NCBI RefSeq assembly: GCF_020740795.1
Contig: NC_067294.1
Span: forward strand, 1,488,001-1,552,000
DNA length: 64,000 nucleotides
Direction of reading: 5' to 3'
Source of the DNA: Apus apus
Taxonomy: Eukaryota; Chordata; Aves; Apodiformes; Apodidae
The translations under genes were made by a program, and so were the position numbers. The notes beneath the pieces are model-generated. The model was given only the letters and a program-made list of their open reading frames with translations. It ran no database searches and was not told the origin of the DNA. Positions 40,077 through 52,476 of this stretch are shown piece after piece; the first letter of the stretch is position 1, and every line of letters starts with the position of its first letter.

Positions 40077-41327
40077 GGGCCCCGCCGCGTTATACCCGAG
40101 GGCGCGGCCCGCGGCCGGCAGAGGCGGGGCGGCGGGCAGCGGGTGCGGACCGGGGCTCGGCTTCAGCATCTCAGCTCGTCTTCGTCCTCTCGGCTCAGCT
40201 CCCTCACCGCACCGCTGCACACCCAGGCTCGGCTCTGCACGGCACCGCGAGGTGGGTCGCGGTGACTTCCGTCCTGCCCCGTATCACGTCTCCGCAGCTT
40301 TACACCCGAGGAAGCGGCCCCCCCCCCGGGCACGGCTCGGCTTCGGCTCTGCTCGCCAAGAGGGAGCAGCGCCAGGTTTCGCCGTTGCGGCGCTGGTTGA
40401 GGAGCGCGGGCTGCATCACAGCGGCAGCCGTCGGGTGGGTATCACAGCGGAGCCGTCGCGGCTCCTTCCCCGCTGCACGGGAGGGGACGGGGCGGGATGT
40501 CCCAGCCCCCGCACTCGCGGGGACGGGCATGTCCGGGCAGGACTGCCGCTCTGCGGGCTCAGCCGGAGGCTCCGCGGAGCGTTTGCCAGCGCCGTGTCCC
40601 GCGGGGGCAGCCCGGGCTCACCCCGGGCTCACCCCTTTCCCCGGCGGGCACCCTCCGAGCCGCGCTCCCGCCGCCGCTCGTGTTAACGCTGCGAGTTAGG
40701 AATGTCTTGTTTGGGAAATCCTGGTCTGTCTGTCTCGAAAAAAAACCACCACCGCAAACAGGAAATTATTTGTGCAGAGGAAGGGCTGGGAGGACTGGCT
40801 CCGGCCGGGCGCGGGGCGGCGGGGCCGGTGCGCTGCTGATTTGTGCTCTCCCTGCAGCAGGGTGGGCTCCCCCCGTGCGCACTTTAATAAACTTTTAAGA
40901 AGGCTGCCGTGCAGTTAGTGCCGCGGAGAAGGGAGCAGGGTCCCGCACCGGTCACCGCCAGGAGACCCGCGGCCGCCCCCGTGAAACCCCCGCCGGTTCC
41001 GGCGGTGGGCGCCCCTCTGGCCGGGGCTCCGCGCCCCCCCGCCTTGCCTTGGCCCACCCAAAGCTCCCCTCGCTGCTCCGCCCGCCCCTGCCATCAACCC
41101 CGTCCAGGATTCAACCCTCCAGCTTTGGTGCTCCCGGCGCAGGGAGCGCTGCCCTCTTGAAGCAGGTGGGAGATCCTGCAGAAGAGGGAAGATGCTGGAA
41201 AAGTAGTTTCGGCGGCACCGGTAGCGTTAGTGGTAATGCTGGCGGTACAGAGGGGAGGGGTGACACTGCAGAACGGTTAAAATCATGGTGAGGTTTTTGC
41301 TGACCTGTTATTTCTCCCACAGACAAA

Positions 41328-44300
41328 ATGCCCGTGTCCAGAATGCGCATGAGGCCCTGGCTGGAAATGCAGATTAACTCCAATCAAATACCAGGACTGA
41401 TATGGATTAACAAGGTGAGGGTGGTTTATTACTATTATTATCATTATTACTGTGACTTCTGTATCATGAACCAGTTCTTAGATGACACCAAATGTGAGTC
41501 AAGATCATAAAGGAAAGGCAAAACCTGGTTTAAAAACCAGCTGGTTTTGCTTCCAGGAAAGGTACCCCTGGTTGGTACAGAATGTAGTGGTTCCAATTTT
41601 GTTTTCCTGGGAAACCTTGTACGAGGGAAACGATAAATTAAAGCAGCCTGGACATGATGGAGAACCAAGATAACTCCAAGTTCTCTTTTAACTCCTGCTG
41701 CTCACTTGAGCCATGTCACCTCCTGTCCCAGTTGGGTAGCTACTGCTGCACTCCCAGTTGCTCCCAGTTTTTTAAGATTTGGCCTGAAAGAAACTCTGGA
41801 TTTGTCTCTTTTTGGTGGGGAAGGCACATCCCTGTACGTGCAGCACAGGGCAGGATCACTAGGCTTAGTGACCCAGGTCTCTTTCTTGGAAGTTTCCATA
41901 GCCATCCCCAGAGGATCCTGAAGCTGGGCCATTTTTCTCAGGATTCCTGCAGGATCTTTTGGGCAACTTTCAAAAGAGATTCTCCACCAAAGTCTACCTA
42001 GAAAATATAGTTTACCTAGAAATGTAGTTTATGACATACCAATAGATTAGATGCAATTAAGTGATTCTCTGATAAAATTGACAATATTACTTGCTGCTCC
42101 TGTACCATACCCCATGTGGCTTTTCCAGTTCCAGAACTCCTAAAACCCTTATGTGCACTGAGCAGAGCAGGTGGAACACTGGCTGCTTAGTTAAGAGACA
42201 GAGCAGAGGGTTTATCAAGTTTCTGAGCTGCTACTGAGAATCCTCTGGTTAAATCCATTGTTTGCAACTGGCACCTGCTGCTGCTTCTGAAATTCAGGTT
42301 TCTGTTGGTTTAACTGCAGGATAAGATGATTTTTCAAATCCCATGGAAACATGCAGCTAAGCATGGCTGGGACATGGAGAAAGATGCCTGCCTTTTCCGG
42401 AGCTGGGCCATCCATACAGGTGAGTGCTGGCCTTGGATTCCCAGCAGCTGCATGAACACCTGGCCTGCTTGCAGCTGGATAGGCTTCATTTTCTTCCCAG
42501 GAGCTGGCATAGGGCTGTGCTTTGGGTTTAGGATGAGAATAATGTTGATAACAGACTGGTGGTTTAGTTGCTGCTAAGCACCAAGTCAAGGACTTTTCAG
42601 CTTCTTCTGCCCTCCCAGGGGGAGTCTGGGGGTGCAGGAGGGGCTGGGAGGGGGCACAGAAGGGACAGCTGAGCCTTGCTGGCCCAAGGGATGGTCCTGA
42701 CCACAGGACATCATGCCCAGCATGGAAAATGGGGGAAGCTGGATGGGGAAGTGGTGATGGCTGCTGGGGGACAGGCTGGGCACGGGTCAGCAACTGCACT
42801 GGGCATCCCTCGTTTGGGATAAAATATTTAAAATTAATGTTAACAATAAATAACATTATTAACAATACTAATTAATATTAATAATATCATTATTTTATCT
42901 TCCTTTTCTGTCCTATTAAACTACCTTTATCTCAACCCACAATTTTTACCCTTAATTTCCTCCCCCCCCCCCATTTCCTCCCCATCCCACTGTGGGGGGG
43001 AGCTGAGGGAAGGGCTGTGTGGTGTTCAGCTGCTGCCAGGTGAAACCACCTCAGTACCTCCAACAAGGCATTTTTTCTGTCCTGACTTACACCTCAGGTA
43101 GTTACATTCACTTCTAGCATGTAAGTCAGAGAAAAAAAGAACAATAACTTACTTTTTCCCCCCCCTCGGTGGGATGGACCAGCACTGCAACAAAAAAGCC
43201 TCATCTCTTCTTTCAGGGAGGTATAAAGTAGGAGAGAAAGACCCTGACCCCAAAACCTGGAAGGCAAATTTCCGCTGTGCTATGAATTCCCTGCCTGACA
43301 TCGAGGAGGTGAAGGATAAAAGCATCAACAAAGGCTCCAGTGCTGTCAGGGTGTACAGGATGCTGCCACCCTTGACAAAGGACCAGAAGAAGGGTAAGGC
43401 CTCAGCAGCCTCTGCTCCCAGTCTGCTTAAATGTCCTGCTCCAGGACAACAGACCTGCTGGTAGTTGGCTGGGGGCAGTCTCTGGTTATTGCCGTGGGTA
43501 CCAGTTTGTACAAACTGTTTGTTTTATCCCAAAGTCTTTAAACCTGCCTCAGGGCATCTTTGGGAGGTGGTGGGGCCTGGGACAGCGGTGGCAGAGGTTG
43601 GTGAGCAGAGCTCGGTGAGCAGAGCTCAAGGCTGCAAGAGCTTGTGCTCGCCTCTGTTGTCAGCCCTGCAACCCTTTCTCACCCTTGTCTTATTTTTATT
43701 TCACAGAAAGGAAGTCGAAGTCTTCAAGAGAAGCAAGAAACAGGAGCAAGAGGAAGGTATGTGTCTGTAGAGGCAGCTGGAGAAGCTCGAGGTTTTGGTG
43801 GTTTTCATACTGAATTTTTTTCATATGGGAACCTGCGCGTTCTTAGGCAAGTCCTTCATTCTTTGCCCTTATTTTTGTAGTACGAGGACATGAGGACAGA
43901 GGAGTCAACAGAAAGACTAACCAGCACTCCCCTGCCAGATGACCACAGTGGCTACACCATTCACGACTACACAGGGCAGGAAGTGGGGGTTGAGAGCCCG
44001 TCCATCACCTTAGGTGAGAGGCAGTGCTGGGCTCTCTGAGCAGAGCTGGAGGCGTCAAAAGTTAAAGACTTTGCTCTTGGGGCTGGGGTGGCTGTGCTGC
44101 CAGGCCGGCAGGGAGGATGTGGAGGAGGCTGTGTCTCTCCTGTGAATGCCAACCCCTCCTGGTGTGTCCTGCAGACCTGTCCCTGTGCGAGGTGGGCAGC
44201 TCACTGACTAGCGCTCTGACTGACTGGAGGCCATCAATGGAGATCACCTCAGCTGACAGCACCAATGACCTCTACCAGTTCCAAGTGTCTCCCCTGGCTT

Positions 44301-46478
44301 CATCCTCGGAAGGTTGGTATTGCTTTTTTCCTGCCTTGGTCTTTTCTCACTCTACCAGAGGCAGGTTGGAGGGCAGGCAGCGGGATGAAGGAGGGATCCT
44401 GGGGGATCAGGAGAAACAAGAGCTGTCGTGTAGGAAAAAAACCAAGCCCAACCTCCACCTGATGGATTTGGGTGGCTGAAGCTACCCAAGCAGCCAGGTT
44501 GCAGAGGGACATGTGCCACCTGCAGAAGTGATTGCTCATGGGTGAAAGGCTCCAAAATGCCATTTACTTTGCACATGTGGGTGCGGGGGCAGGTTTCATC
44601 TTGCAGGCTCAGCACGATGGCAGGGACAGGTCAGCCCATGAAGAACAGGAGAGATTTCTGGGCCAGGAGGGTGGAATTGGGGATTCCCAGGGCTGGAAGG
44701 AAGCAATGGCAGAAGCAGGGCAGAGTTAGGCTCAATAGTGACAGTGCAGGTAACTGTGCTCCCCAGTGGGGAAAACAAATCATTAAGATGGATGTATCAG
44801 AGCAGCCCTTACTTGGGGTGCAAATCACCCCCCTCCTGCCAACCACACGGCTGGGCTTTGGTGGCTCTTGGGGAGCTGCCAGAGCTGGCTGAGCTCTGCA
44901 GTTGTTGAAGAGCATCCAAGATGAAGGGCTTCAAAGCCATGTCCCCTGCCTCTATGTCACCCAGGGGGTGGGGGAAAGCCAAAGGTAGGGCTTGTGTGAC
45001 AAGAGAACGTGAAGTGGGTTGTGTGGCAAAGAAGCAGAAGGGTGAGGGCTCATGTGCAAGAAGCTGACATCTATGTGACATCTGTTTCTGTTTTCTTTTT
45101 TTTATGTACTTACAAAACAGTCACAGACGAAGATGAAGAGGAAATTAATTCAGAGATATTTAAGGTAAAACCAGCCCTTCTGGTCAGAATCACATTGGCC
45201 AAAGCTGCTGTTTGCACCAAGAGAGGAAGGGAAGCAGCTATTTGATCCAGTCCTAGATGAGCTGAACATACACTTGTGCAATCCAGGAGCCTTCTTTAAT
45301 GAGGAAGCCTGAAAAATTAAAATAAAAAGAAGGCTACTTCACAAACATGAGCTGGAGAGGACACATCCATGGAAATAATTACTCTCCATGTGAAAGTCAG
45401 AGCAAGCTGTTGTGCCCTGCTAGACGTGGAGGCTGCTGTATTAGAGCCTGCAAAGCTGACAAAGAGGCAAAACTCTCTTATTTTGTGCTTCCCTCCACCT
45501 CTGACATGTTTGGCTCTTAATCTCTGTGTCTAGACATGTCATCCTGCTGATTAGATGGGGGTTTCATCTCTGAAGGTCCTTCAGCCCTCCCTGTTTGGCA
45601 TCAACTCTTTTTTTTTTGTTTGTTTTAAACTGGAAGTAAACAAGAGTTTTGTATAATTTAGAGAAGACACGATTTGACCTTTTTTTGCTTACCTGTCTCC
45701 TAACGAAGAGAGAGGAATGAAATGTTGCCCTGGGAGGAGGAAGGGAGGGGTTTTAACCATCATCTCCTTGTTCCCTGGCAGCTGGAGCCCGCCCAGGACT
45801 GGCACACCACCAGTGTTGGGGGCAAAGGCTTCCTCACCAACGAGCCGGGCTCGCAGAGCATGGGCAGCACCTACAGCTGCAAGGAGCAGGACGGGGAGAT
45901 CGACACCACTTCAGGTACAGGCTCCTTGGGGGGCACCCACGGGCACAGGAGCAGGCACAGGATGCTTTGCAGGCAGGACAGGAGCTGGGAGGGAGTGAAG
46001 CCAAGGGGGGAATTCACACATCCCTGTGTGGCTGGAGATTCCCGAGTTGGAAGGCTGTAGGGAATCTGTTGAAATAAAAAGGACAAAAATGCCTCCTGTA
46101 AGAGTATGGTCCAGGTTTGTCCCAGGGTTATGCCCATGGAACTGTTACAGCTTTCATGGACTCCTTCCAGTGGAGCTGGAGAATTTCCACCAACAAAGCT
46201 GAAGTGGGGCAGCTTAACCAAACGTTTGGAGTATTTTAGCAAAATATTAGTCTAAGGTATTTACTGACATCAGAGAAATCTTTCCTTTTCAAATATTTAT
46301 ATTTATATATACATCTATACACTGTTTTGCTCTCGCTGCAGGTGATTCAATACTCATTCATGGTTTGTTTTGTCTAGGAGAGCTGGAGTTTGGGCTCTTT
46401 GACCCAAAAAGCAGCCTAGAATTCTCCTGGATGGACATGATGAGACCCAGCATTCAAGTTGTCTCCTGTGGCCTGTAA
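41328..46478 (+). CDS. IRF1: Interferon regulatory factor 1, complete, nine coding exons
   Basis: IRF1 is a nuclear transcription factor that binds ISRE/IRF-E sites and activates interferon, antigen-presentation and apoptosis genes. Coding exons: 41328-41414, 42320-42419, 43217-43393, 43707-43756, 43881-44013, 44175-44312, 45121-45164, 45782-45914, and a last exon ending 46478 that starts at 46378 or 46342. The early exon sizes (100, 177, 50 nt) match mammalian IRF1. The start [20 protein letters not shown] is the conserved N terminus. The five DNA-binding tryptophans are at residues 11, 26, 38, 46 and 58. A basic stretch at about 122-138 ([17 protein letters not shown]) fits the nuclear localisation signal. 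An acidic segment (VTDEDEEE) lies near 229-236. The C terminus ends [11 protein letters not shown], close to the mammalian LPSIQAIPCAP. The length is 320 or 332 aa depending on the last acceptor. The gene is fully intact. Confidence 0.96.
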
Positions 46479-47064
46479 ACCTCTGGCTCCCCCCAGCCAC
46501 AAACTGCTCTTGGGTAGGAGAACTTTGACAAGCCTGAAGAGAATGGAAGAAAATTGTTTGTTACTGACTGAGCAAAGAAAGTAGCTTCTATATTCCATTT
46601 AACTTTTAGGCCTGGGAAGGTTAGTGAGAAAAACCCCCATTAGAAATAAATGAAAGCTCGAGGAATGTCATCTCACCAGCAGGACTCCAGGCACCAGAGC
46701 TGCTCAGCTGCTGAGTGCACCTCGGAATCACCCCAGAGGTGAGGCCTCTGCTGGGAAGTTGTCCACGTGCCATGGGGTCCCAGCTGGTGGGATCCAGCTG
46801 AGTGGTGGCCCGGGGAGGAGGTCACTGGCCACCCCCGTGGGATGAGCACTTTACCCACCCAGTGCTGAGGAGGGACACTGCAAACAGGGTCTCCTCCCTG
46901 TTGAGTTTGGTTGCTGCTTACCTGTGCAACACTGGTGATGTTTGGCTTAACAACTGTCATTACACTTTGTCAGAAAAATTGCACTAATAGGCCCTCTCTT
47001 CTTTGATTTACCACAAGACATCATTCATCTTTCAGATCTTTCAACTATGTAAATAGTTTAGACC

Positions 47065-47070
47065 AATAAA
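47065..47070 (+). terminator. Proximal IRF1 poly(A) signal
   Basis: AATAAA in GACCAATAAAATGTG, about 590 nt after the IRF1 stop codon. It precedes the 20-bp minisatellite, so use of this site would exclude the repeat from the mRNA. Confidence 0.6.
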
Positions 47071-47250
47071 ATGTGAAAATTCACTTTAGACTTTGCTTCC
47101 ATGGAGAACAGGTATCCAGCTCTGCTCCTAGGCTGTTATCTGCTGGTAGGCATGCCATAGCAACCCCCACAAGATAGAGCTGCTGCATGAACCACTTGTT
47201 TTGCACTGATGGGGCAGAGCTCTGTCCTCAGCCCATGCCTTCCCCAGATC

Positions 47251-47339
47251 CCCTGCAGCTCTCCTGGGGTCCCTGCAGCTCTCCTGGGGTCCCTGCAGCT
47301 CTCCTGGGGTCCCTGCAGCTCTCCTGGGGTCCCTGCAGC
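47251..47339. repeat. 20-bp minisatellite in the distal IRF1 3'UTR, about 4.5 copies
   Basis: Four perfect copies of CCCTGCAGCTCTCCTGGGGT from 47251 to 47330 and a half copy to 47339. It lies between the two poly(A) signals of IRF1. The perfect identity points to recent expansion and likely length polymorphism. Confidence 0.95.
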
Positions 47340-47481
47340 AGGCTGGGTCACCTGCAGAGCAAGCCCGGCTGGGAGAGGCTGCAGTTTGTGTCCCAGCATG
47401 TAGGGATCAAATCACTAAGCTGTAACAGACTATTTTCTTGTACATTTTATTTTTGTATATAAAGTGTTGTATATTTGTTTT

Positions 47482-47487
47482 AATAAA
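47482..47487 (+). terminator. Distal IRF1 poly(A) signal
   Basis: AATAAA in GTTTTAATAAAAACC within an A/T-rich stretch, 1.0 kb after the stop codon. The dense A/T context (TTGTATATAAAGTGTTG before, TATATATGACATG after) suggests this is the main 3' end. Confidence 0.7.
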
Positions 47488-47784
47488 AACCATTTTATAT
47501 ATGACATGTTTACTTTTTCTCATGGGAGAGCTTGGAGGATGCATTCCAGATTCCTTGAAAACACCCAAGCAGATGCTGACAGAGAGGGTTTTTTTTCATG
47601 AGTCATGAAAGCACAGGGAATTTAGCACAGTTTGCTCCCATTTTCTATCTCCCCTTTCCCAGTGCAGCTGATGGGTGGAATCCTGCTCAGCCTGGGGATG
47701 GAAGCCCAGGTCCTGTGCACTTGTGGGGTGGTTGGTTTGTGTCTGTCATCATGTCTTGCCCAGGGAAGCTGTGGCTGCCCCATC

Positions 47785-47917
47785 CCTGGCAGTGTTGAAG
47801 GGCAGGTTGGATGGGGCTTGGAGCAGCCTGGGCTGGTGGGAGGTGTCCCTGCCTGTGCAGGGGGTTAGAACCAGATCATTTTTAAGGTCCCTTCCAACCC
47901 AAACCAGTCTGTGAGCT
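47785..47917 (+). mobile_element. CR1 LINE 3' end, plus strand
   Basis: Runs through GGGCAGGTTGGATGGGGCTT, GAGCAGCCTGGGCTGGTGGG, AGGTGTCCCTGCC and AAGGTCCCTTCCAACCCAAA, then CCAGTCTGTGAG. It is the canonical CR1 terminus, cut shortly before the terminal octamers. Confidence 0.94.
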
Positions 47918-50900
47918 GCCAGTCAGCCCTCCCTTAGAGCAGGGTTACAGGCTGTGCTGTTAAAACCCTTTGGCACCACATCCCTGCCCTGGATGTCCCC
48001 ACCAGCTTCTGCAATCAGCAGTGAAGATCTAGTGAAACAACTGGGTTTTGCCTACAGAGAAAGCACATGCCCAGTTCCAAAGGCAAGGGGACAGCAGGCC
48101 AGGTTTTCCCTGGATGTCTGATTCCTTTGTCATACTTGCAGGCTGGAGGGGTCTGAATGTAATTGTGTCTGGGGTGGGAGATGAGAGGCTGATGGAACAT
48201 GACTGCAGCTGCAGCCACTGGCTCCTGACACAGCCTGGAAACCCCCTGTTCTGAGCAGAGCTGTGCTGGGATGGCCTTTGGGAAATCTCTGCGTTCCCTG
48301 GGCCAGAGCGAGGGCGGATGGAGGAGAGGATCAGGCTGCGGGAGGGGGAGGACCCAACCCAAAGGGCTGAACAAAGCAGACACTTCCTACAGCCTTTGGC
48401 ACAGTCTCCCTGCCCACTCAGGCTGCAGACACGCAGGGACAGCCGTGGGGTGCACTGAGGGGAGAGGGGAAAAGCAAGGGGGGGGACACACTCCAATCCA
48501 GCCCAGCTCCACAGGCTCGGTCAGGGCAGAGGGGCAGCCCGGGAGGGAGACGCTGGGCAGGGTTCCTGGGTGCCTGTTAGTCATTAACTGCCTCTATCTC
48601 AGGCAGCCCAAAGCAGGAGACTGCAGGCAGCACCCTCCCAGCTCCCCAGGGCCTCATCCTGCCCGGTGTGGGTGGCAGCCTGGGGACCACAACCTGGCTG
48701 TTCCCCCACAGCAGGCACACTCCTTGGCAGGGTGTTTGGCCTGAGGGTCCACCTCCTGGGAAGGGATGCGTCCATCCAGGAATGCCTGGAGTAGAGACCA
48801 CAGCTGCCTCCCATCACTGCTATCCAAAAAAAACCAAACCCCTCGCACAGCCTCCCCAAACCCTGCATGGATCTAGAGCAGGAACATTTTGTGCACAACA
48901 AGCAAAGAAATCCCAGCCACAGCAGCAGGGACCACCAGGGTGAGGATGGGGCTGCTGGACCTAGAGCCACCTTTGCACACACAGGAAGGGACATCAACAA
49001 CACCAGAGGAAATGGGTTTTGTTTAGGAACTGCTGCAAGTTTGTTACACACGGGGAAGGGGGGAGAGAAGGGAAACTTTCTGTGATGCAAACGTAGCTAA
49101 AAATAAGGTAAGAGATGATTTTGCCCATTCATGCATTAAAAGGAGCAAGTTTTTCACCTTTATGCTGAGATACAAAAAAAAACAATCAAACCAACCCAAA
49201 CCAACACACACCAGTAAAACCCAGCTCTTAAATTTGTCACAGATAAAAGGTTTGACCAAGACTTGAGGACAGAAGAAAACAGCCAGTGCCTCACGCCCAG
49301 GGACCACAGACACTCCAGGTGTGTTTGTACCAGCACAGAGGAGATACTTTCCTTGCCCCCTGCCCAGGCACCCACTTGACCGAGGTGTTTTGCCAGTGAA
49401 AAGTTTGTGACGTGCCGAGATGGGGTGAATTTTATCTGCCTGGTCACTTCTCTCAGTGAACAACTGCCAAGTTCAAAGTATTTTCTTGTTGGTTTTGAAC
49501 TCTTTGGAAGTGGGGGGAGGAAAGCAGAGTCAAGCTCTCCAGCTCAGGAGGGATGTGACTTGCCAGATCCCAGCTGAGCCTCAGCACCTGCCCAACTGGC
49601 TCCTCCATCACCTCCTGGCCTGGGGGGACTTGCAGAAGTGACATTTCTCCTCCCAGTCCAAGCAAGGAGACCTTCAGACTGCTGGTACCCAGAGGAGCAT
49701 CACAAGCTCTTTAAGATAAACCTCCTGCACGGGTTGTGCAATTAAAACAGGTTTAAAACCTTAACATTGGATTCTTCTGAACTTGTCTGTCCTAATCAAG
49801 CTCTTTATAAACCCAGTAACCCTCAGCTGTTGCTTTTTTTTTTTTTCCTGTGCTGGGACCAGAGCTGCCTGCACCTTCACTGGGCACACAGGTACCCTCA
49901 GCTGGGAGCAGTGGCACACGAGGAGAGCTTGCCCTGCCTAACCCAGACACAGCAATAAAGGGAAATTTTTATGGGCCAGGCCAAAGGGCAAGAGGCTCTT
50001 TCTTGTTCTATGAACTTTCCATGAGGGTGAGGAAGTTCCATAGGCAAAGCAGCTGCTGGAAAAATAAAGGGAGATCACCTCTCTGTGGTGGCAACAAAAA
50101 GGAGTCCTTGTGTCATCAGTGGGCAGCAGGGAACTGACTGGAGCTCCTGCTGCAGGTGGCTCCAGGGAGGCTGTCCACCCTCACACCACACTACAACCAC
50201 CCTGGGCTGCAGCTTACTTGCAAACCTTGACACTACTGAAACACAGATCTGGAGCTTTAGCATCTCAACAGGGCAAAACCTCTGGAAAACAACAGCACAG
50301 TCCCAGCAACAGTCCCATGACCCCAACCTGGGAAAACCCGACAGCGACTTGGGCACTGACTCTGCTGCTGCACCAGTGAGGCAGAGCCTGGGTCACGCCA
50401 GCAGGGACTGGCAGTGCTGCAGGGACAAGGACATCCCACGGGGTGAACTGCAGCTTCTCCTGCTGGAAACCCTTGCTTCTCATAGAATGCATTTCCCCCA
50501 GTCTTTGTCCAAATGGCTTGTTTCAAATGCCCTTCCAGAAACAGAGTGGAGCACAACTTCCTCCCCTGTGGGCTGCTCAGCACATTGCTCATGATTTAAT
50601 CACTCATTAGGAGCAACCTGTGAGCAGCTCAGCACCCTGTTGCCCAAAGGAGCCTTTTGCTCTTGTTTGGTTGCCCAGAATGGGGACACCTCAGGTGAGC
50701 TTTGCTCACCTGGCAGCAGAGTCTGCAATTACAGTTTTGCCTTTATTTGCCATGCTGATTGACTCCTGATAATTGGCCACATTTCCCAGCAGTCACATGA
50801 TTTATGATCTCACACCTACAAAGGACAGCAGTGCTTCAGACCAAAGGTATGAATTTATAACTGCAAAAATATAGAGGAATATTTGTGGTGCAAAGGCAAA

Positions 50901-52369
50901 CTACTGCTTAGATAGCAAATAAGAGTGTAAACATGATTTCTCTGCTGTTGTGCTGGGTTATTCCTCCTCCCCGGTTACCCAAGGGTCAATTTTCCCCCCA
51001 TGTTTGTACACACAACACAAGGAGGACAGAAACCTCCCCCAGAGGCTCTTGAGGGCCAAGGGAAACAGTGTTGTCTGTCTATTTTAGAGCTTAGATGAGA
51101 AAAAAGCTTCCCTAGAAATGGAGGCAAGTCACATTTTCATAGGTGAATCGCACCCAAGATTTTTTCTCCTACACTAAGTGCTTCAGTCCATCTGCACCCT
51201 CTTCCACACTTCAGAGCTCCTTTTTCTCCCCTCTTTTTCCATCCCCTTCAATATTTCTCTCCCTGTTAAACTCATCCTATCCCTCCCCAGCCTTCCCATG
51301 AACAAAATAAACAAGGTGATAATAAAAGCACCTTCGTGCAGGCAGCACTGTACGTGTAGCTCAAGCTTTCTGCATGCTACGTCCCTCCCCTCCAACCTTT
51401 GGCCTTCTCTGTTCTGGTAACATCAGGATGCAAATCCTCCCGAGCTGGGCTGCAGGTGGCCACCCCATCCCAGCAGCTGGGAGGGCTGGGGAGAACTTCC
51501 CAAGGCCCTTTTCTGAGCTCAAACACCAGCGTCGCACAAACCGCCACGGAGCAGAGCGCTCAAAGGCCGGAGGAACCCCAGCCAGCAGAAGCCATAAATC
51601 ACCTACAAGCTAGAAAACCTGCTCATCCCACTGGCAGACACCCCAGGTCACCAGCTGGATGTAAGCAGAGGTGTCACACCACAGAACTAAGGACTTGGGC
51701 CAGATAGTCTTTGTTGATCACTGGCTGCCTCCCTGGGTGTGGTGAAGAGCGGTGGCAAAGCCCAGGCAGCAGGAACAGGGACCAGGCAGCCAGGAGGGGC
51801 TGTAGCCACAGCACTAGGAGACAAGGCAGGGCAGGGAGATGGTAGATCTCATCACCTACCCACCCAAAACCACTGTGGGCTGGGACCTGGTGCCAAGAGT
51901 CTTTGGGGTTTGTCTCTGCATCAATACCAGGCAGTTAATCTGTTCTGGAGGCAAATGAAGACAGGGCAAAAGCACGGATGGCACAGGCAGTGGGCAACAG
52001 TTTCCAGGAGATTCCCAGGAATAAAGAACCCAGTCTGCAGGAAGCAGACAGGGCAGCAGGCTCAGGTTCCCTCCCTGCCCTCCCACAGCCAACACAAGTG
52101 ACTGGGCTCTCTTCAGCACAGTCCTGCCTCTTGCAGCTCAGCAGCTGCCAAAAACCCACGGGGAGGGAGAGGGCTGGGCTGGGGGCACCCCAGGCTGCCA
52201 GCAGCTCCTCCCTGGCAAGCAGCAGCCAGTCCCGGGCCAGCCCAGCAGCAATGGGCATTGCTTCAACACCACCAGCACCCCAACAACAAGAAACCCACCA
52301 GCACCCAGGACCTGCGTCAGCACAGGAAAGGTCACACCTGGAAGCGTCCAAGGACAGTCTGAATGGGTA

Positions 52370-52476
52370 CTGAGCAGCCTGGGCTGGTGGGAGGTGTCCC
52401 TGCCCGCTCAGGGGGGTTGGGACTAGATCATCTTTAAGGTCCCTGCCAACCCAAACCAGTCTGTAATGCTATGATA
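52370..52476 (+). mobile_element. CR1 LINE 3' end, plus strand
   Basis: Begins at GAGCAGCCTGGGCTGGTGGG and ends with CCAACCCAAACCAGTCTGTA and ATGCTATGA. It is shorter than the copy at 47.8 kb but belongs to the same sequence group. Confidence 0.93.

Larger units (their letters stand above)
39860..41250 (+). promoter_or_regulatory. IRF1 promoter CpG island
   Basis: Very CpG-rich DNA spanning the promoter, the non-coding first exon and the start of intron 1 of IRF1. It contains a GAS site, a kappaB site and two CCAAT boxes in about 125 bp (39953-40076). No canonical TATA box is at the expected place. The non-coding exon 1 probably ends at 40251, with donor GCGAG/GTGGGT, and joins the acceptor at 41322. 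Confidence 0.85.

Noticed and set aside
39423-40220. Minus-strand frame of 265 codons with QPTEETSP octapeptide repeats upstream of IRF1
   Set aside because: The repeat is the 24-bp minisatellite read in frame. Both strands and other frames are equally open, and the frame runs through the IRF1 promoter motifs.
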